A DNA stretch of 5,962 nt, from NCBI GenBank assembly GCA_030619415.1, contig JAUXBM010000122.1, positions 1 to 5,962 of the forward strand, in the 5' to 3' direction. The notes under the pieces are model-generated. The model was not told where the DNA came from. It did not search any database and worked only from the letters and a program-made list of their open reading frames with translations. Made by a program: the position numbers and the translations under genes. Below, piece by piece: positions 1 to 5,962 of the stretch. The stretch comes from Chlorobiota bacterium (lineage in GTDB: Bacteria; Bacteroidota; Bacteroidia; Bacteroidales; F082). Positions within the stretch are counted from its first letter, which is position 1. The number at the start of each line of letters is the position of its first letter.

Positions 1-1083
1 AAAATATTTTTTCAGGAGTGATTGTGCCGCTTCATAGGGTGAGATGTTGCTTTCGAGGATGAGCGTTTCATAATTAGCGATTGCTTTTTTCATTCCTTTT
101 TTGTCAAAAAATCCGCCGCTGAGGTTTTGAATGATGGTATCGTGCAATATCTGAATGGATTGCGACTGGCGGTGTTTTTCAAAAAATCCATTCGTTCTGG
201 TGAGTTTCAAAAACGCCACGATCACTTCCCAAACCTCCTCAAGGCCCTTACTGTAGAGTGCGGAGGCTGTGAGTACTTTCGGCGACCAGCCATTGGGTAG
301 TAACGGAAAAAGGTGCAGGGCATTCTCATATTCATTTTTGGAGAGGGCCGCTTTTTTTACATTGTCCCCATCGGCTTTGTTGATAACAATCAAATCGGCC
401 ATTTCCATAATGCCGCGTTTGATCCCTTGCAATTCGTCACCACCACCGGCCAACATCAGCAAAAGGAAAAAATCAACAATCTGAGATACAGCTGTTTCCG
501 ATTGTCCAACACCCACTGTCTCGATGATAATCAGATCGAAGCCCGCAGTTTCGCATAAAATAACCGCTTCCCGGGTTGCCCTTGCAACACCACCCAATGT
601 ACCCGAACTTGCAGATGGCCTGATAAAAGCATTTGGGTGGACACTCAAACTCTCCATCCGTGTTTTGTCGCCAAGGATACTTCCTTTTGAACGCTGGCTG
701 CTGGGGTCAATAGCCAACACCGCCACTTTATGATCATGCTCCAGCAAATACATTCCAAAAGATTCAATGAAAGTACTTTTTCCGGCTCCGGGAACACCGG
801 TTATCCCAAGCCTGATGGATTTTCCGGAATGAGGCAAACATGCATTGATCAGCAGTCTTGCTGTTTCCTGGTCGTCGGGCCGGGCGCTTTCAATAAGTGT
901 AATTGCACGGCTCAGAAAACTCCGGTCACCCCTTAAAATACCCTCCAGATAGTTTTCTACTGTCGGCTTCTCCTTTTTGAATTTTTTTAAGCCTTTTGCC
1001 AAAGCCGGATTCAGCTGTGATGGTTGGTCAATGCCTTTCTGTACGTTGAGGGCTGAATCCCTGGATTTGTCTTTTTCCTTCAT
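1..1083 (-). CDS. meaB: Methylmalonyl-CoA mutase-associated GTPase MeaB (ArgK family), 3' end outside the window
   Basis: MeaB is a cytoplasmic G3E-class P-loop GTPase that protects and reactivates adenosylcobalamin-dependent methylmalonyl-CoA mutase and gates cofactor loading. I translated the minus strand from the ATG at 1083: 361 codons stay open to the left edge. Visible motifs are the Walker A P-loop GVPGAGKS (residues 96-103), DPSS (126-129) followed by [10 protein letters not shown] (134-143), the switch II-like ETVGVGQSE (188-196) and the guanine-specificity motif NKAD (235-238). A lysine-rich N-terminal extension (about residues 1-40) precedes the family core. MeaB proteins are usually about 330-370 residues, so only a few C-terminal residues should be missing. 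The start is the only ATG before the conserved helical N-terminal part and lies just downstream of a TATATTTG element. The mutase genes are not in the window. Family assignment is near certain; the physiological partner is inferred from the family. Confidence 0.96.
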   Translation of the reverse strand, partial: MKEKDKSRDSALNVQKGIDQPSQLNPALAKGLKKFKKEKPTVENYLEGILRGDRSFLSRAITLIESARPDDQETARLLINACLPHSGKSIRLGITGVPGAGKSTFIESFGMYLLEHDHKVAVLAIDPSSQRSKGSILGDKTRMESLSVHPNAFIRPSASSGTLGGVARATREAVILCETAGFDLIIIETVGVGQSETAVSQIVDFFLLLMLAGGGDELQGIKRGIMEMADLIVINKADGDNVKKAALSKNEYENALHLFPLLPNGWSPKVLTASALYSKGLEEVWEVIVAFLKLTRTNGFFEKHRQSQSIQILHDTIIQNLSGGFFDKKGMKKAIANYETLILESNISPYEAAQSLLKKYF

Positions 1084-1093
1084 TGAGTTGGAA

Positions 1094-1101
1094 CAAATAT
1101 A
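1094..1101 (-). promoter_or_regulatory. Possible Bacteroidota -7 promoter element for meaB
   Basis: On the minus strand the sequence TATATTTG matches the Bacteroidota -7 consensus TAnnTTTG and ends 10 bases before the meaB ATG. This would give a very short leader. I see no TTTG at the expected -33 position upstream, so only half of the usual promoter is present. An eight-base match with two free positions can occur by chance in AT-rich spacer DNA. Confidence 0.35.
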
Positions 1102-1185
1102 ACGCTTCCTGATAAGTTCGTGATTGTGGATACTTCATTCTGTTTCATACTTTGTCGCTGGTTCATAATTAAGGTTGAATTTTGA

Positions 1186-1701
1186 AGTTTAATTTCAAAT
1201 TCAGTTACTGACGCACAATTAAAAGCCAAGAAAGGATTTGTTCACGGCATTATTATTGAAATTGACGGTTACGATTATTACTTTATGGGGCCTGCTGACG
1301 GGCCAAATGGGGAAAAAGATGTACCCGGTCATTATTGGAACCAGGCCGGACCCAATAAAGTTGTCGGGAAACATTATAATACCGGACCTTTTGGAGCATC
1401 TAAATTTTGGTCTTCAGAAGCTGATGATGGAGCATTCCTTTATACTGTTAAAGGTACCATCGATATCTGGACACCAGTGTTAGCACAGGAATATGCTGAT
1501 AAAGGATATGTGCACCGGCATGAATTTGTACCGGTAGATCCTGAAACAACACTTCCAACAAACAAAGTCATCTGGCTGAAACACATAGCCGTAACCCACT
1601 TTTATTTCGACGGACCACATGCTCCCGACGGTATGCATAAACATTCGGTTACTCCCGGCGTTGATTGGGAATTTTTCATTGTAATAAAACTCGCTTTTTG
1701 A
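1186..1701 (+). pseudogene. Uncharacterised protein, probable 5'-truncated gene without a start codon
   Basis: An open frame runs from just after the TGA at 1183-1185 to the TGA at 1699-1701. I do not recognise a named family. The only ATG is at 1285 and would give 138 residues, but the in-frame sequence before it (FVHGIIIEIDGYDYYF, about 1237-1284) is as protein-like as the rest, so the true start was probably upstream and has been lost. There is no ATG, GTG or TTG between 1186 and 1284, and neither of the other plus frames just upstream offers a signal peptide. The product is rich in G, H, W and Y, with segments such as GHYWNQAGPNKVVGKHYNTGPFG and several histidines (HRHEF, KHIAVTHFYF, MHKHS), and looks like a compact beta-rich domain with no membrane segment. 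The last residues after VDWEFF (IVIKLAF) read unlike the preceding part, so the 3' end may be altered too. It is the only plus-strand gene in the window and converges with the orphan sorting domain 13 bases away. An intact gene using an unusual start such as ATT at 1192 cannot be excluded. Confidence 0.55.
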
Positions 1702-1714
1702 GTTATCCTGATTT

Positions 1715-1963
1715 TTACTTTACTACAAACTTTCTTGCTGCTGATCGCTCATTTTGCGATTGAAGGTGATAAAGATATTGTCCGGGAGCCATATCATCTG
1801 TATTAAAAATAAACTGACCCGCTCTATTTTCAGTTGGCAGCCTTTTTATTACCCGGCCATTCATATCGGTGATTATCAAAGTCCCACCACCAAAATTGTT
1901 TTTTAACTGATAAGGAATATTGACAACTGAACTTGATGGATTGGGATAAGCGTCCTGAAGCAT
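1715..1963 (-). CDS. Orphan T9SS C-terminal sorting domain (type A), likely gene remnant
   Basis: This 82-residue ORF is almost exactly one type IX secretion C-terminal sorting domain: YPNPSSSVVNIPY near the N-terminus (residues 6-18), the central TDMNGRVIKRL strand-turn (32-42), MAPGQYLYHLQ (58-68) and the basic end ARKFVVK (76-82). In the Por secretion family this domain is the tail of a large secreted protein and is cut off at the cell surface. Here there is no signal peptide and no cargo, so the product could not reach the periplasm by itself. Its ATG shares one base with the TAA of the preceding MCO sorting domain (TAATG), which would allow coupled reinitiation. In its own frame a stop lies only 21 bases upstream of the ATG (1985-1987), so no longer cargo is attached. 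I read it as the 3' remnant of a lost T9SS cargo gene. A small expressed protein or the tail of a double-tailed MCO is less likely. Confidence 0.6.
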   Translation of the reverse strand: MLQDAYPNPSSSVVNIPYQLKNNFGGGTLIITDMNGRVIKRLPTENRAGQFIFNTDDMAPGQYLYHLQSQNERSAARKFVVK

Positions 1964-2298
1964 TATTTTATTACAATTTTCGCGTTATGTGAAAAGTTTT
2001 TCCCAAATAATTTGAGCAAATATGTTCCTGTGCTGATTCCGGCAAGGTTAATTTGCAACTGTTCATTTTTAACCCCAATATTATTCTCAACAAGTTTCCA
2101 TCCGGTAAGGTCATATATTGCATAGCCATCGATTTCATTATCCGTTGTTATCGTCAACAAAGAATTACCCTCAGTTAATGGATTTGGATAAACAACTATC
2201 TCATCCGAATTAAACACATTATCTCCAATTCCTGTTGTCTCATCAACCACTTCAAACTGCAGCATCATCCCCCGTCCTCGTGTACCAGCATGTGGCAA
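1963..2298 (-). CDS. Detached C-terminal part of the multicopper oxidase: axial-Met strand plus T9SS sorting domain
   Basis: This frame is the continuation of the upstream multicopper oxidase after a one-base shift, not a separate gene. The first ten residues (MPHAGTRGRG) are out-of-frame reading of the HCH copper-motif region. From MMLQFEVVDET onward the sequence is the natural end of cupredoxin domain 3, with the first M at the expected position of the type 1 copper axial ligand. A short linker (TTGIGDNVFNSDE) follows, then a type A T9SS sorting domain: VVYPNPLTEGNSLLTI, IYDLTGWKL, LAGISTGTYLLKL and the end KIVIK before the TAA at 1963-1965. In the intact gene these are residues 472-572. 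Type IX export would take the folded enzyme across the outer membrane and anchor or release it. Whether translation starts at the ATG at 2298 is doubtful: the start lies inside the oxidase and makes no sense functionally. Confidence 0.85.
   Translation of the reverse strand: MPHAGTRGRGMMLQFEVVDETTGIGDNVFNSDEIVVYPNPLTEGNSLLTITTDNEIDGYAIYDLTGWKLVENNIGVKNEQLQINLAGISTGTYLLKLFGKNFSHNAKIVIK
2265..2273 (-). other. Frameshift site in the multicopper oxidase (run of five G)
   Basis: On the minus strand GAC GGG GGA TGA ends the frame at the TGA of 2267-2265. One more G in the run (2273-2269), or a -1 slip of the ribosome there, gives GAC GGG GGG ATG ATG, encoding DGGMM, exactly the residues expected in this copper-ligand motif. 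Protein similarity reads continuously across the point, so a single-base loss is the simplest explanation. It could be a sequencing or assembly error at a homopolymer, a real mutation, or programmed slippage. Confidence 0.9.
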
Positions 2299-3680
2299 TG
2301 CAGCATATATGGAACCGGGTCATTGGCAAAATCCGTAAACTGTGTGATGAACCGGACTGTTTCCATCGGTTTAATTAGAATAACATCTTTTCTTCCCTGT
2401 TCGCTGGCCGGTGGAGACACGCCATTCCTGTCCAAAACAAAAAACTGCACATCATGAATATGAAACGGGTGGGCGATAGCCGACTGGTTAAAAATGCTCC
2501 AAATTTCAATGTTGTTCAACGGAATGGTATAATTGATGATATCCATGTTGAAACTTGTACCGTTGATCAGAAAAGGATGATTGAGCTGGTCAGGTCCCAT
2601 TTGTGATGGCGAGAAGTTGAGTGTTCGGGTGATATCGGCCGATTCTTCTGGGTAAGGAGTTACTTCAACCAGCGTTGTTGGCACCAAAGTAACCGGATCA
2701 CTTGTTTGAGCAACCACATTAAATTCAATGATATCGAAATTGGTTCCGTTCAAAGCATTGGGTTTGTAACCATCGAGGGTCATAAACTGCATCATCCCGG
2801 GATTGGTAGCGCCATATATTCCATTTTGAAATTCAGATGCATAACTCATTAGTTGTACTGCCTGTCCTTCCATCCCATCAAAATCGATCAGTATCTCAGC
2901 GCGTTCACCGGGAGCCATCTGCAGGCGGGTTAAAGCTAACGGTTCGTTGAGTAACCCGCCATCTGTACCAATCTGGTAAAAGGTAAGGTTAGCCGATAAA
3001 CCGATATTGAATACCCTTTGTGAAGAACCGTTCAATAAGCGAAAACGAACTACCTGAGCAGGAACATCAAGGGAAGGATCGATTGTTGCATTTACCATCA
3101 GCACATCATCTGCATTGGATGGCGTAACAATCTGTTTGTTAGCGTCAAAGTCTTTGGTCTGAATGACCAGAGGGAAATCATCTATCCCATAGGTTCTGGG
3201 TAATTCGAGGGCAGCTTCTTCTTCATCCTTCACAATGATAAACCCGGCTATCCCCAGAGATACATGCTTATTGGTTTTTTCATGAAGATGTGGATGATAC
3301 CAGTAAGTCCCGGCTTTATCCATGACGGTAAACTGAGGATTCCATGATTCACCCGACAGGATAAATGTATGGGGCCCGCCATCATTTTCAGCCGAAACAT
3401 GCATGCCATGCCAGTGGATTGTCGTGGTATCATCCAGGTTGTTGTTTACTGTGATATCCACAAAATCGCCCTTTTGCATGATGAGTGTTGGGCCAAGAAT
3501 ATGGCCGTTTACCCCCATTGTTGTCGTATTGGTGCCATTATAAAACTGGAAAGTCCCGTTTTGCAGGTTGAGGATAAATTCGGTTCCTGATAAGGTGCCG
3601 GGAATAATTACCGGGTTTTGGGCTGTTAGTGAAACAGTTGTGAGTAAAAAGATCAGTGTTAACAGTTTTGTTGTTTTCAT
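2265..3680 (-). CDS. Multicopper oxidase (CueO/laccase-like), catalytic part, interrupted by a frameshift
   Basis: Multicopper oxidases couple one-electron oxidation of a substrate (Cu(I), phenols, bilirubin or metals, depending on the member) to reduction of O2 to water. The 471 residues begin with a Sec signal peptide (1-21, ending LTAQ) and contain three cupredoxin domains. All histidine/cysteine copper-ligand motifs are visible: HWHGMH (89-94), WYHPHLH (127-133), HPFHIH (404-409) and HCHMLVH (461-467, with type 1 Cys462 and His467). The frame then ends HEDGG-stop, immediately before the axial methionine. Adding one G to the run of five gives HEDGGMMLQFEV and joins this frame to the downstream ORF, for a 572-residue protein spanning 1963-3680. 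There is no methionine-rich insert like that of E. coli CueO, so Cu(I) specificity is inferred only from the neighbouring metal-efflux genes. It lies 73 bases downstream of the adaptor gene with a strong palindrome between, so it may be cotranscribed at reduced level. There is no Shine-Dalgarno sequence; the start is set by the signal peptide. Family assignment is certain, substrate is not. Confidence 0.93.
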   Translation of the reverse strand: MKTTKLLTLIFLLTTVSLTAQNPVIIPGTLSGTEFILNLQNGTFQFYNGTNTTTMGVNGHILGPTLIMQKGDFVDITVNNNLDDTTTIHWHGMHVSAENDGGPHTFILSGESWNPQFTVMDKAGTYWYHPHLHEKTNKHVSLGIAGFIIVKDEEEAALELPRTYGIDDFPLVIQTKDFDANKQIVTPSNADDVLMVNATIDPSLDVPAQVVRFRLLNGSSQRVFNIGLSANLTFYQIGTDGGLLNEPLALTRLQMAPGERAEILIDFDGMEGQAVQLMSYASEFQNGIYGATNPGMMQFMTLDGYKPNALNGTNFDIIEFNVVAQTSDPVTLVPTTLVEVTPYPEESADITRTLNFSPSQMGPDQLNHPFLINGTSFNMDIINYTIPLNNIEIWSIFNQSAIAHPFHIHDVQFFVLDRNGVSPPASEQGRKDVILIKPMETVRFITQFTDFANDPVPYMLHCHMLVHEDGG

Positions 3681-3716
3681 GTTTAATTCATTTTAGTGAT
3701 TGATTTCATCTTAATC

Positions 3717-3749
3717 AACTTTTCCAAAGTTTGAAACTTTGGAAAAGTT
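3717..3749. repeat. Perfect 16-bp palindrome with 1-base centre between adaptor and oxidase genes
   Basis: The arms AACTTTTCCAAAGTTT (3717-3732) and AAACTTTGGAAAAGTT (3734-3749) are exact reverse complements around G3733. In RNA the stem would be about 14-16 pairs with a tight loop. It starts four bases after the adaptor's TGA stop and ends 36 bases before the oxidase ATG. It could act as a rho-independent terminator or attenuator between the two genes, a stabilising 3' hairpin for the efflux mRNA, or an operator. A clean U-tract is missing on both strands (minus continues GATTAAGATG, plus ATAATCATTTT), so a strong terminator is not assured. It could also be a copy of a dispersed intergenic palindrome. 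Confidence 0.85.
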
Positions 3750-3753
3750 ATAA

Positions 3754-5343
3754 TCATTTTACTGGTCTGTCGTACAAACAGCATCCCGGTAAATCGGCAT
3801 AAACATTGTCCGGTGCCCGATGATTTTCAGTATCATGCCCCACAGCAGCTATCGCTTTTTCAACATCATCAACAGTTACTTTTTCACGGTTATATTCAAG
3901 GTGAACCATTTTTGTATCCTGATCCCAATTAGCAGCAAGAACACCATTCAATTCATTCGCGGCATCTTCTATCCGGTTTTTACACATTCCGCAGTTTCCA
4001 TAAACCATAATCATAGTATGCTCAGTATGAATACTTTTCTCATTTGATTGTTTCATTTTCATACTTCCGTGATCATGGCCGGTAGTAACCTTACCACCTT
4101 CAGGATTCATCATGCTGGGTTTGCCCGACAATTGTGCTGCCGCATCAATTTTAAAGACGCCGTTAACTGCAATCTCTTCACCCTCTTCCAGTCCGGAAGC
4201 AACGACGTAGAACTTGCCGGCCTCGGGACCCAAAACAATTTCGCGGTACATGAAAGTGGGCTTTTTCCTGTTGGGTACTTTTACATAAACCACTGCCCTT
4301 TTGCCGGTCCACAAAATGGCTGATTTGGGGATAAGCAAGTCATTGGTACTTTTAATTTCCGAGCGAAGAACACCATTGACAAACATTTCCGGTTTCAGTT
4401 CCTGTTTCGGGTTATTCAATTCAACCCTCACTTTTGCTACCCGTGTTTTCTCATCAATAAACGGGTCGATGTATTTCACCTTCCCGGTAAAATTACGACC
4501 CGGAAGTGACTGAATCGTAAAGTCAATTTGGTCCCTGTTTTTTATCCAGGGCAGATCACTTTCATAAGCGTCAAACATTACCCAGACTTTCTTAAGATTA
4601 ATTACCTCAAACATGGGGCTTCCCACCTTGACGTAATCGCCAATGGAAACATCACGCCTGGTAACTGTTCCTGTGATGGGCGACAGCAGAGAGAAATAGT
4701 GCTGCACCTTCCCGCTGTTCTCCAACTCATCAATCTGACCTTCGGTAAGGTCCCAAAGCAAGAGTTTTGTACGTGCTGCTTTATAAAAACCGGGATTGGT
4801 GTCTTTGTACTTGATGGCTTCTACCAGTTCGCGCTGTGCCGAAACAAGTTCGGGCGAATATATGGTAGCCAGCTTATCGCCTTTGCGGACGTTTTGCCCA
4901 GTAAAATTGATGCTGAGCTTTTCTATCCTCCCACCAAAACGGGCTGTAATTTCGGCGATGTTACGTTCGTCAGGTTTGACAATCCCAAGTAGGAAGACAG
5001 TACGTTCGGGCTGCCCTGTCCGTACTTTTACGGTTTGGATTTCGGCCAGTTTTATGCCGGCCTCACTCATTTGAATTTCATTTGGATCAGATGACTCCTC
5101 GTCCATTTCATTGTCAAGCGGAATTAAATCCATTCTACAGATTGGGCACTGGCCGGGTTCGTCCATTTTAATTTGCGGGTGCATGGAGCATGTCCAGGTT
5201 GTTTTCCCTTCGTGGTTGTGTTCAACAATTTCTGTTTGATCAGGGGCTGTTTCTGAAGAGCCGCCAAAGAATATCCAGCCAAGAACGAGTCCGATGACAA
5301 GTGCTGATATTCCGATGATGATATTTTTTCTTTCTATTTTCAT
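3754..5343 (-). CDS. CusB-type RND efflux periplasmic adaptor with N-terminal heavy-metal-binding domain and C-terminal HMA-like domain
   Basis: This 529-residue membrane-fusion protein links an inner-membrane RND pump to an outer-membrane channel and, in the CusB branch, also handles Cu(I)/Ag(I). In order: an N-terminal hydrophobic anchor (about 8-26), a histidine-containing linker, a heavy-metal-binding domain (50-73) with WTCSMHP, PGQCPICRMDL and ligands Cys52, His55, Cys66 and Cys69, then lipoyl/hairpin segments (about 130-245, including ITARFGGRIEKL and SPITGTVTRRDVSIGDYV), a beta-barrel (about 250-330) and a membrane-proximal part ending VNGVFKIDAAAQL (394-405). A His/Met-rich linker (about 423-444) then leads to a C-terminal HMA-like domain with VYGNCGMCKNRIE (447-459, CxxC at 451-454), AVGHDT (500-505) and a terminal LPGCCLYDRP (518-527). 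CusB proteins lack the last domain. No lipobox is visible, so it is probably anchored by the helix. It lies 37 bases downstream of the outer-membrane factor. The start is fixed by the anchor; the leader is A-rich without Shine-Dalgarno. Copper or silver is the most likely substrate, by motif and context. Confidence 0.95.
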   Translation of the reverse strand: MKIERKNIIIGISALVIGLVLGWIFFGGSSETAPDQTEIVEHNHEGKTTWTCSMHPQIKMDEPGQCPICRMDLIPLDNEMDEESSDPNEIQMSEAGIKLAEIQTVKVRTGQPERTVFLLGIVKPDERNIAEITARFGGRIEKLSINFTGQNVRKGDKLATIYSPELVSAQRELVEAIKYKDTNPGFYKAARTKLLLWDLTEGQIDELENSGKVQHYFSLLSPITGTVTRRDVSIGDYVKVGSPMFEVINLKKVWVMFDAYESDLPWIKNRDQIDFTIQSLPGRNFTGKVKYIDPFIDEKTRVAKVRVELNNPKQELKPEMFVNGVLRSEIKSTNDLLIPKSAILWTGKRAVVYVKVPNRKKPTFMYREIVLGPEAGKFYVVASGLEEGEEIAVNGVFKIDAAAQLSGKPSMMNPEGGKVTTGHDHGSMKMKQSNEKSIHTEHTMIMVYGNCGMCKNRIEDAANELNGVLAANWDQDTKMVHLEYNREKVTVDDVEKAIAAVGHDTENHRAPDNVYADLPGCCLYDRPVK

Positions 5344-5348
5344 TTTAC

Positions 5349-5376
5349 TAACTTTTAACTCCTAACTCTTACCCCC
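5349..5376. repeat. Tandem imperfect heptamers in the gap between outer-membrane factor and adaptor
   Basis: Read on the plus strand, the gap holds TAACTTT, TAACTCC and TAACTCT in direct succession, followed by a degenerate TACCCCC: three and a half to four 7-base units filling most of the 37-base intergenic space. On the minus (coding) strand the units read AGAGTTA, GGAGTTA and AAAGTTA. One unit carries GGAG, about 19 bases before the adaptor ATG, which is too far for a standard ribosome binding site. Possible roles are slippage-prone spacing or nothing at all. Confidence 0.6.
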
Positions 5377-5380
5377 GTTA

Positions 5381-5962
5381 CTATCTCCCCATCAAATACG
5401 TAAGAAAAGCAACGGCCGCATTCTTGTCTGTTCGTGCTTTCTCCAGCTCCAGGGCATATTTTAAAACTCTTTTTTCCATTCTAAGCACCTCTTCAAAATC
5501 GCTGTTGTTCGTGGCATAATTGGTTTGCAGGATTTCCATGGCCTGAAGTGCCAGCGCTGTTTGCCGTTCGTAAAGTTCCAGTCGCCGGTTGGCATCGCGG
5601 TACTCCTTAAAGGCTCTTTCCAGCAGGGTTTCCAGTACATTGGTTTTTGCTGCTTTCTGTTCAGTTACTGCTTGTTGCTGATAAATTGTTTGCTGTACCA
5701 TGGCTTTGTATTTTTTTCGGTAAATCGGAATGGTAAGCCCGATGCGTGGAAATACAATTGCATCTTTTCCCGACATGCCGGCTTCAAGGTTCGGGTTGTC
5801 GCTCTTTCCAATAAAAATGTAGTCAAAACCCAGGTTGATACTTGGGGCTCCCAATTTTTTAGCGACCATCTCTTTGTTTTGAAAAGCCGTTAATTCGTAA
5901 TCCAGTTTGGCCAATTGGTGGTTGTTCTGCAAAATACTATCAAGCACATTCAATTGCGTAAG
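5381..5962 (-). CDS. TolC/CusC-type outer-membrane efflux factor, C-terminal part (5' end outside the window)
   Basis: Outer-membrane factors form the trimeric exit duct of tripartite efflux pumps. Here 193 residues are visible, about the C-terminal half of a family that is usually 400-460 residues long; the frame is open through the right edge. The TTG at 5951-5953 is an internal leucine, not a start, because the reading LTQLNVLDSILQNN continues the repeat. The segment has the second OEP repeat: a helix (about 5-35), membrane beta strands around PSINLGFDYIFIG (40-52) and FPRIGLTIPIYRKKYKAMV (71-88), then a long alpha-helical coiled coil (about 88-150) and the conserved SDFEEVLRMEKRVL (154-167), ending AVAFLTYLMGR. 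It is followed after 37 bases by the CusB-type adaptor on the same strand, so it should be the channel of that metal-efflux pump. The RND permease is not in the window. Family is certain; copper/silver specificity comes only from the neighbour. Confidence 0.93.
   Translation of the reverse strand, partial: LTQLNVLDSILQNNHQLAKLDYELTAFQNKEMVAKKLGAPSINLGFDYIFIGKSDNPNLEAGMSGKDAIVFPRIGLTIPIYRKKYKAMVQQTIYQQQAVTEQKAAKTNVLETLLERAFKEYRDANRRLELYERQTALALQAMEILQTNYATNNSDFEEVLRMEKRVLKYALELEKARTDKNAAVAFLTYLMGR

Noticed and set aside
269..936. Several overlapping plus-strand open frames over the first kilobase
   Set aside because: All lie opposite meaB, which carries all its GTPase motifs on the minus strand.
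1151..1184. TTTG ... GAATTTTG as a Bacteroidota promoter for the plus-strand frame
   Set aside because: The -7 box misses the first consensus base and no start codon follows, so support is too thin.
1238..1483. Plus-strand frame starting with a hydrophobic stretch (MFTALLLKLTVTIITLWGLL) that resembles a signal peptide
   Set aside because: It is the +1-shifted reading of the better uncharacterised frame; after the hydrophobic part the sequence is not protein-like. A frameshifted fusion of this start to the main frame is unlikely because the same bases encode the good FVHGIIIEIDGYDYYF segment.
1688..1704. Small hairpin AACTC / GAGTT with a T-rich loop at the end of the plus-strand remnant
   Set aside because: Only five base pairs and no U-tract after the stem, so too weak to call a terminator.
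4528..4992. 154-codon plus-strand open frame opposite the efflux adaptor
   Set aside because: It is antisense to the clearly real adaptor gene, and its translation shows no domain or start-site logic.
5525..5893. 122-codon plus-strand open frame opposite the outer-membrane factor
   Set aside because: Shadow of the real minus-strand gene; cysteine/phenylalanine-rich translation with no family resemblance.
5951..5953. TTG as the start of the outer-membrane factor
   Set aside because: The frame stays open to the window edge and the family needs about 200 more N-terminal residues, so this is an internal leucine.

Overview
The window looks like a stretch of chromosome from a member of the Bacteroidota. 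The evidence is two type IX secretion (T9SS) C-terminal sorting domains with YPNP motifs, a signal peptide ending in the typical TAQ, start regions without Shine-Dalgarno sequences (A-rich leaders instead), and moderate to low GC. I cannot name the genus from the sequence.

Layout, left to right. Positions 1-1083 (minus strand) hold meaB, the GTPase chaperone of methylmalonyl-CoA mutase, with its last few codons beyond the left edge. Positions 1084-1185 are a short spacer with a possible Bacteroidota-type promoter for meaB. Positions 1186-1701 (plus strand) hold a protein-like reading frame with no usable start codon, probably a truncated uncharacterised gene. It ends 13 bases before the end of a convergent small ORF (1715-1963, minus) that is only a T9SS sorting domain. 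Next comes a three-domain multicopper oxidase (MCO) with its own T9SS sorting domain (1963-3680, minus). It is split by a one-base frameshift in a run of five G, exactly between the last type 1 copper histidine and the axial methionine. A perfect 16-bp palindrome fills the gap to the next gene, a CusB-type RND efflux adaptor (3754-5343, minus) carrying extra metal-binding domains at both ends. A 37-bp gap containing tandem heptamers separates this from the C-terminal half of a TolC/CusC-type outer-membrane factor (5381 to the right edge, minus).

How the genes fit together. Outer-membrane factor, adaptor and MCO read in the same direction (right to left), with gaps of 37 and 73 bases, and form a copper or silver detoxification module. 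The adaptor and outer-membrane channel would work with an inner-membrane RND pump, presumably encoded to the right of the window. The MCO would oxidise Cu(I) or another substrate outside the cytoplasm and be placed at the cell surface by T9SS. meaB belongs to a different pathway (propionate/methylmalonyl-CoA metabolism) and marks the edge of the module. The two gene remnants between meaB and the MCO look like the scar of a past deletion or rearrangement. I see no tRNA, rRNA, CRISPR array, transposase or integrase. The most notable features are the MCO frameshift, the orphan sorting domain that follows it with a TAATG overlap, the startless gene facing it, and the palindrome.
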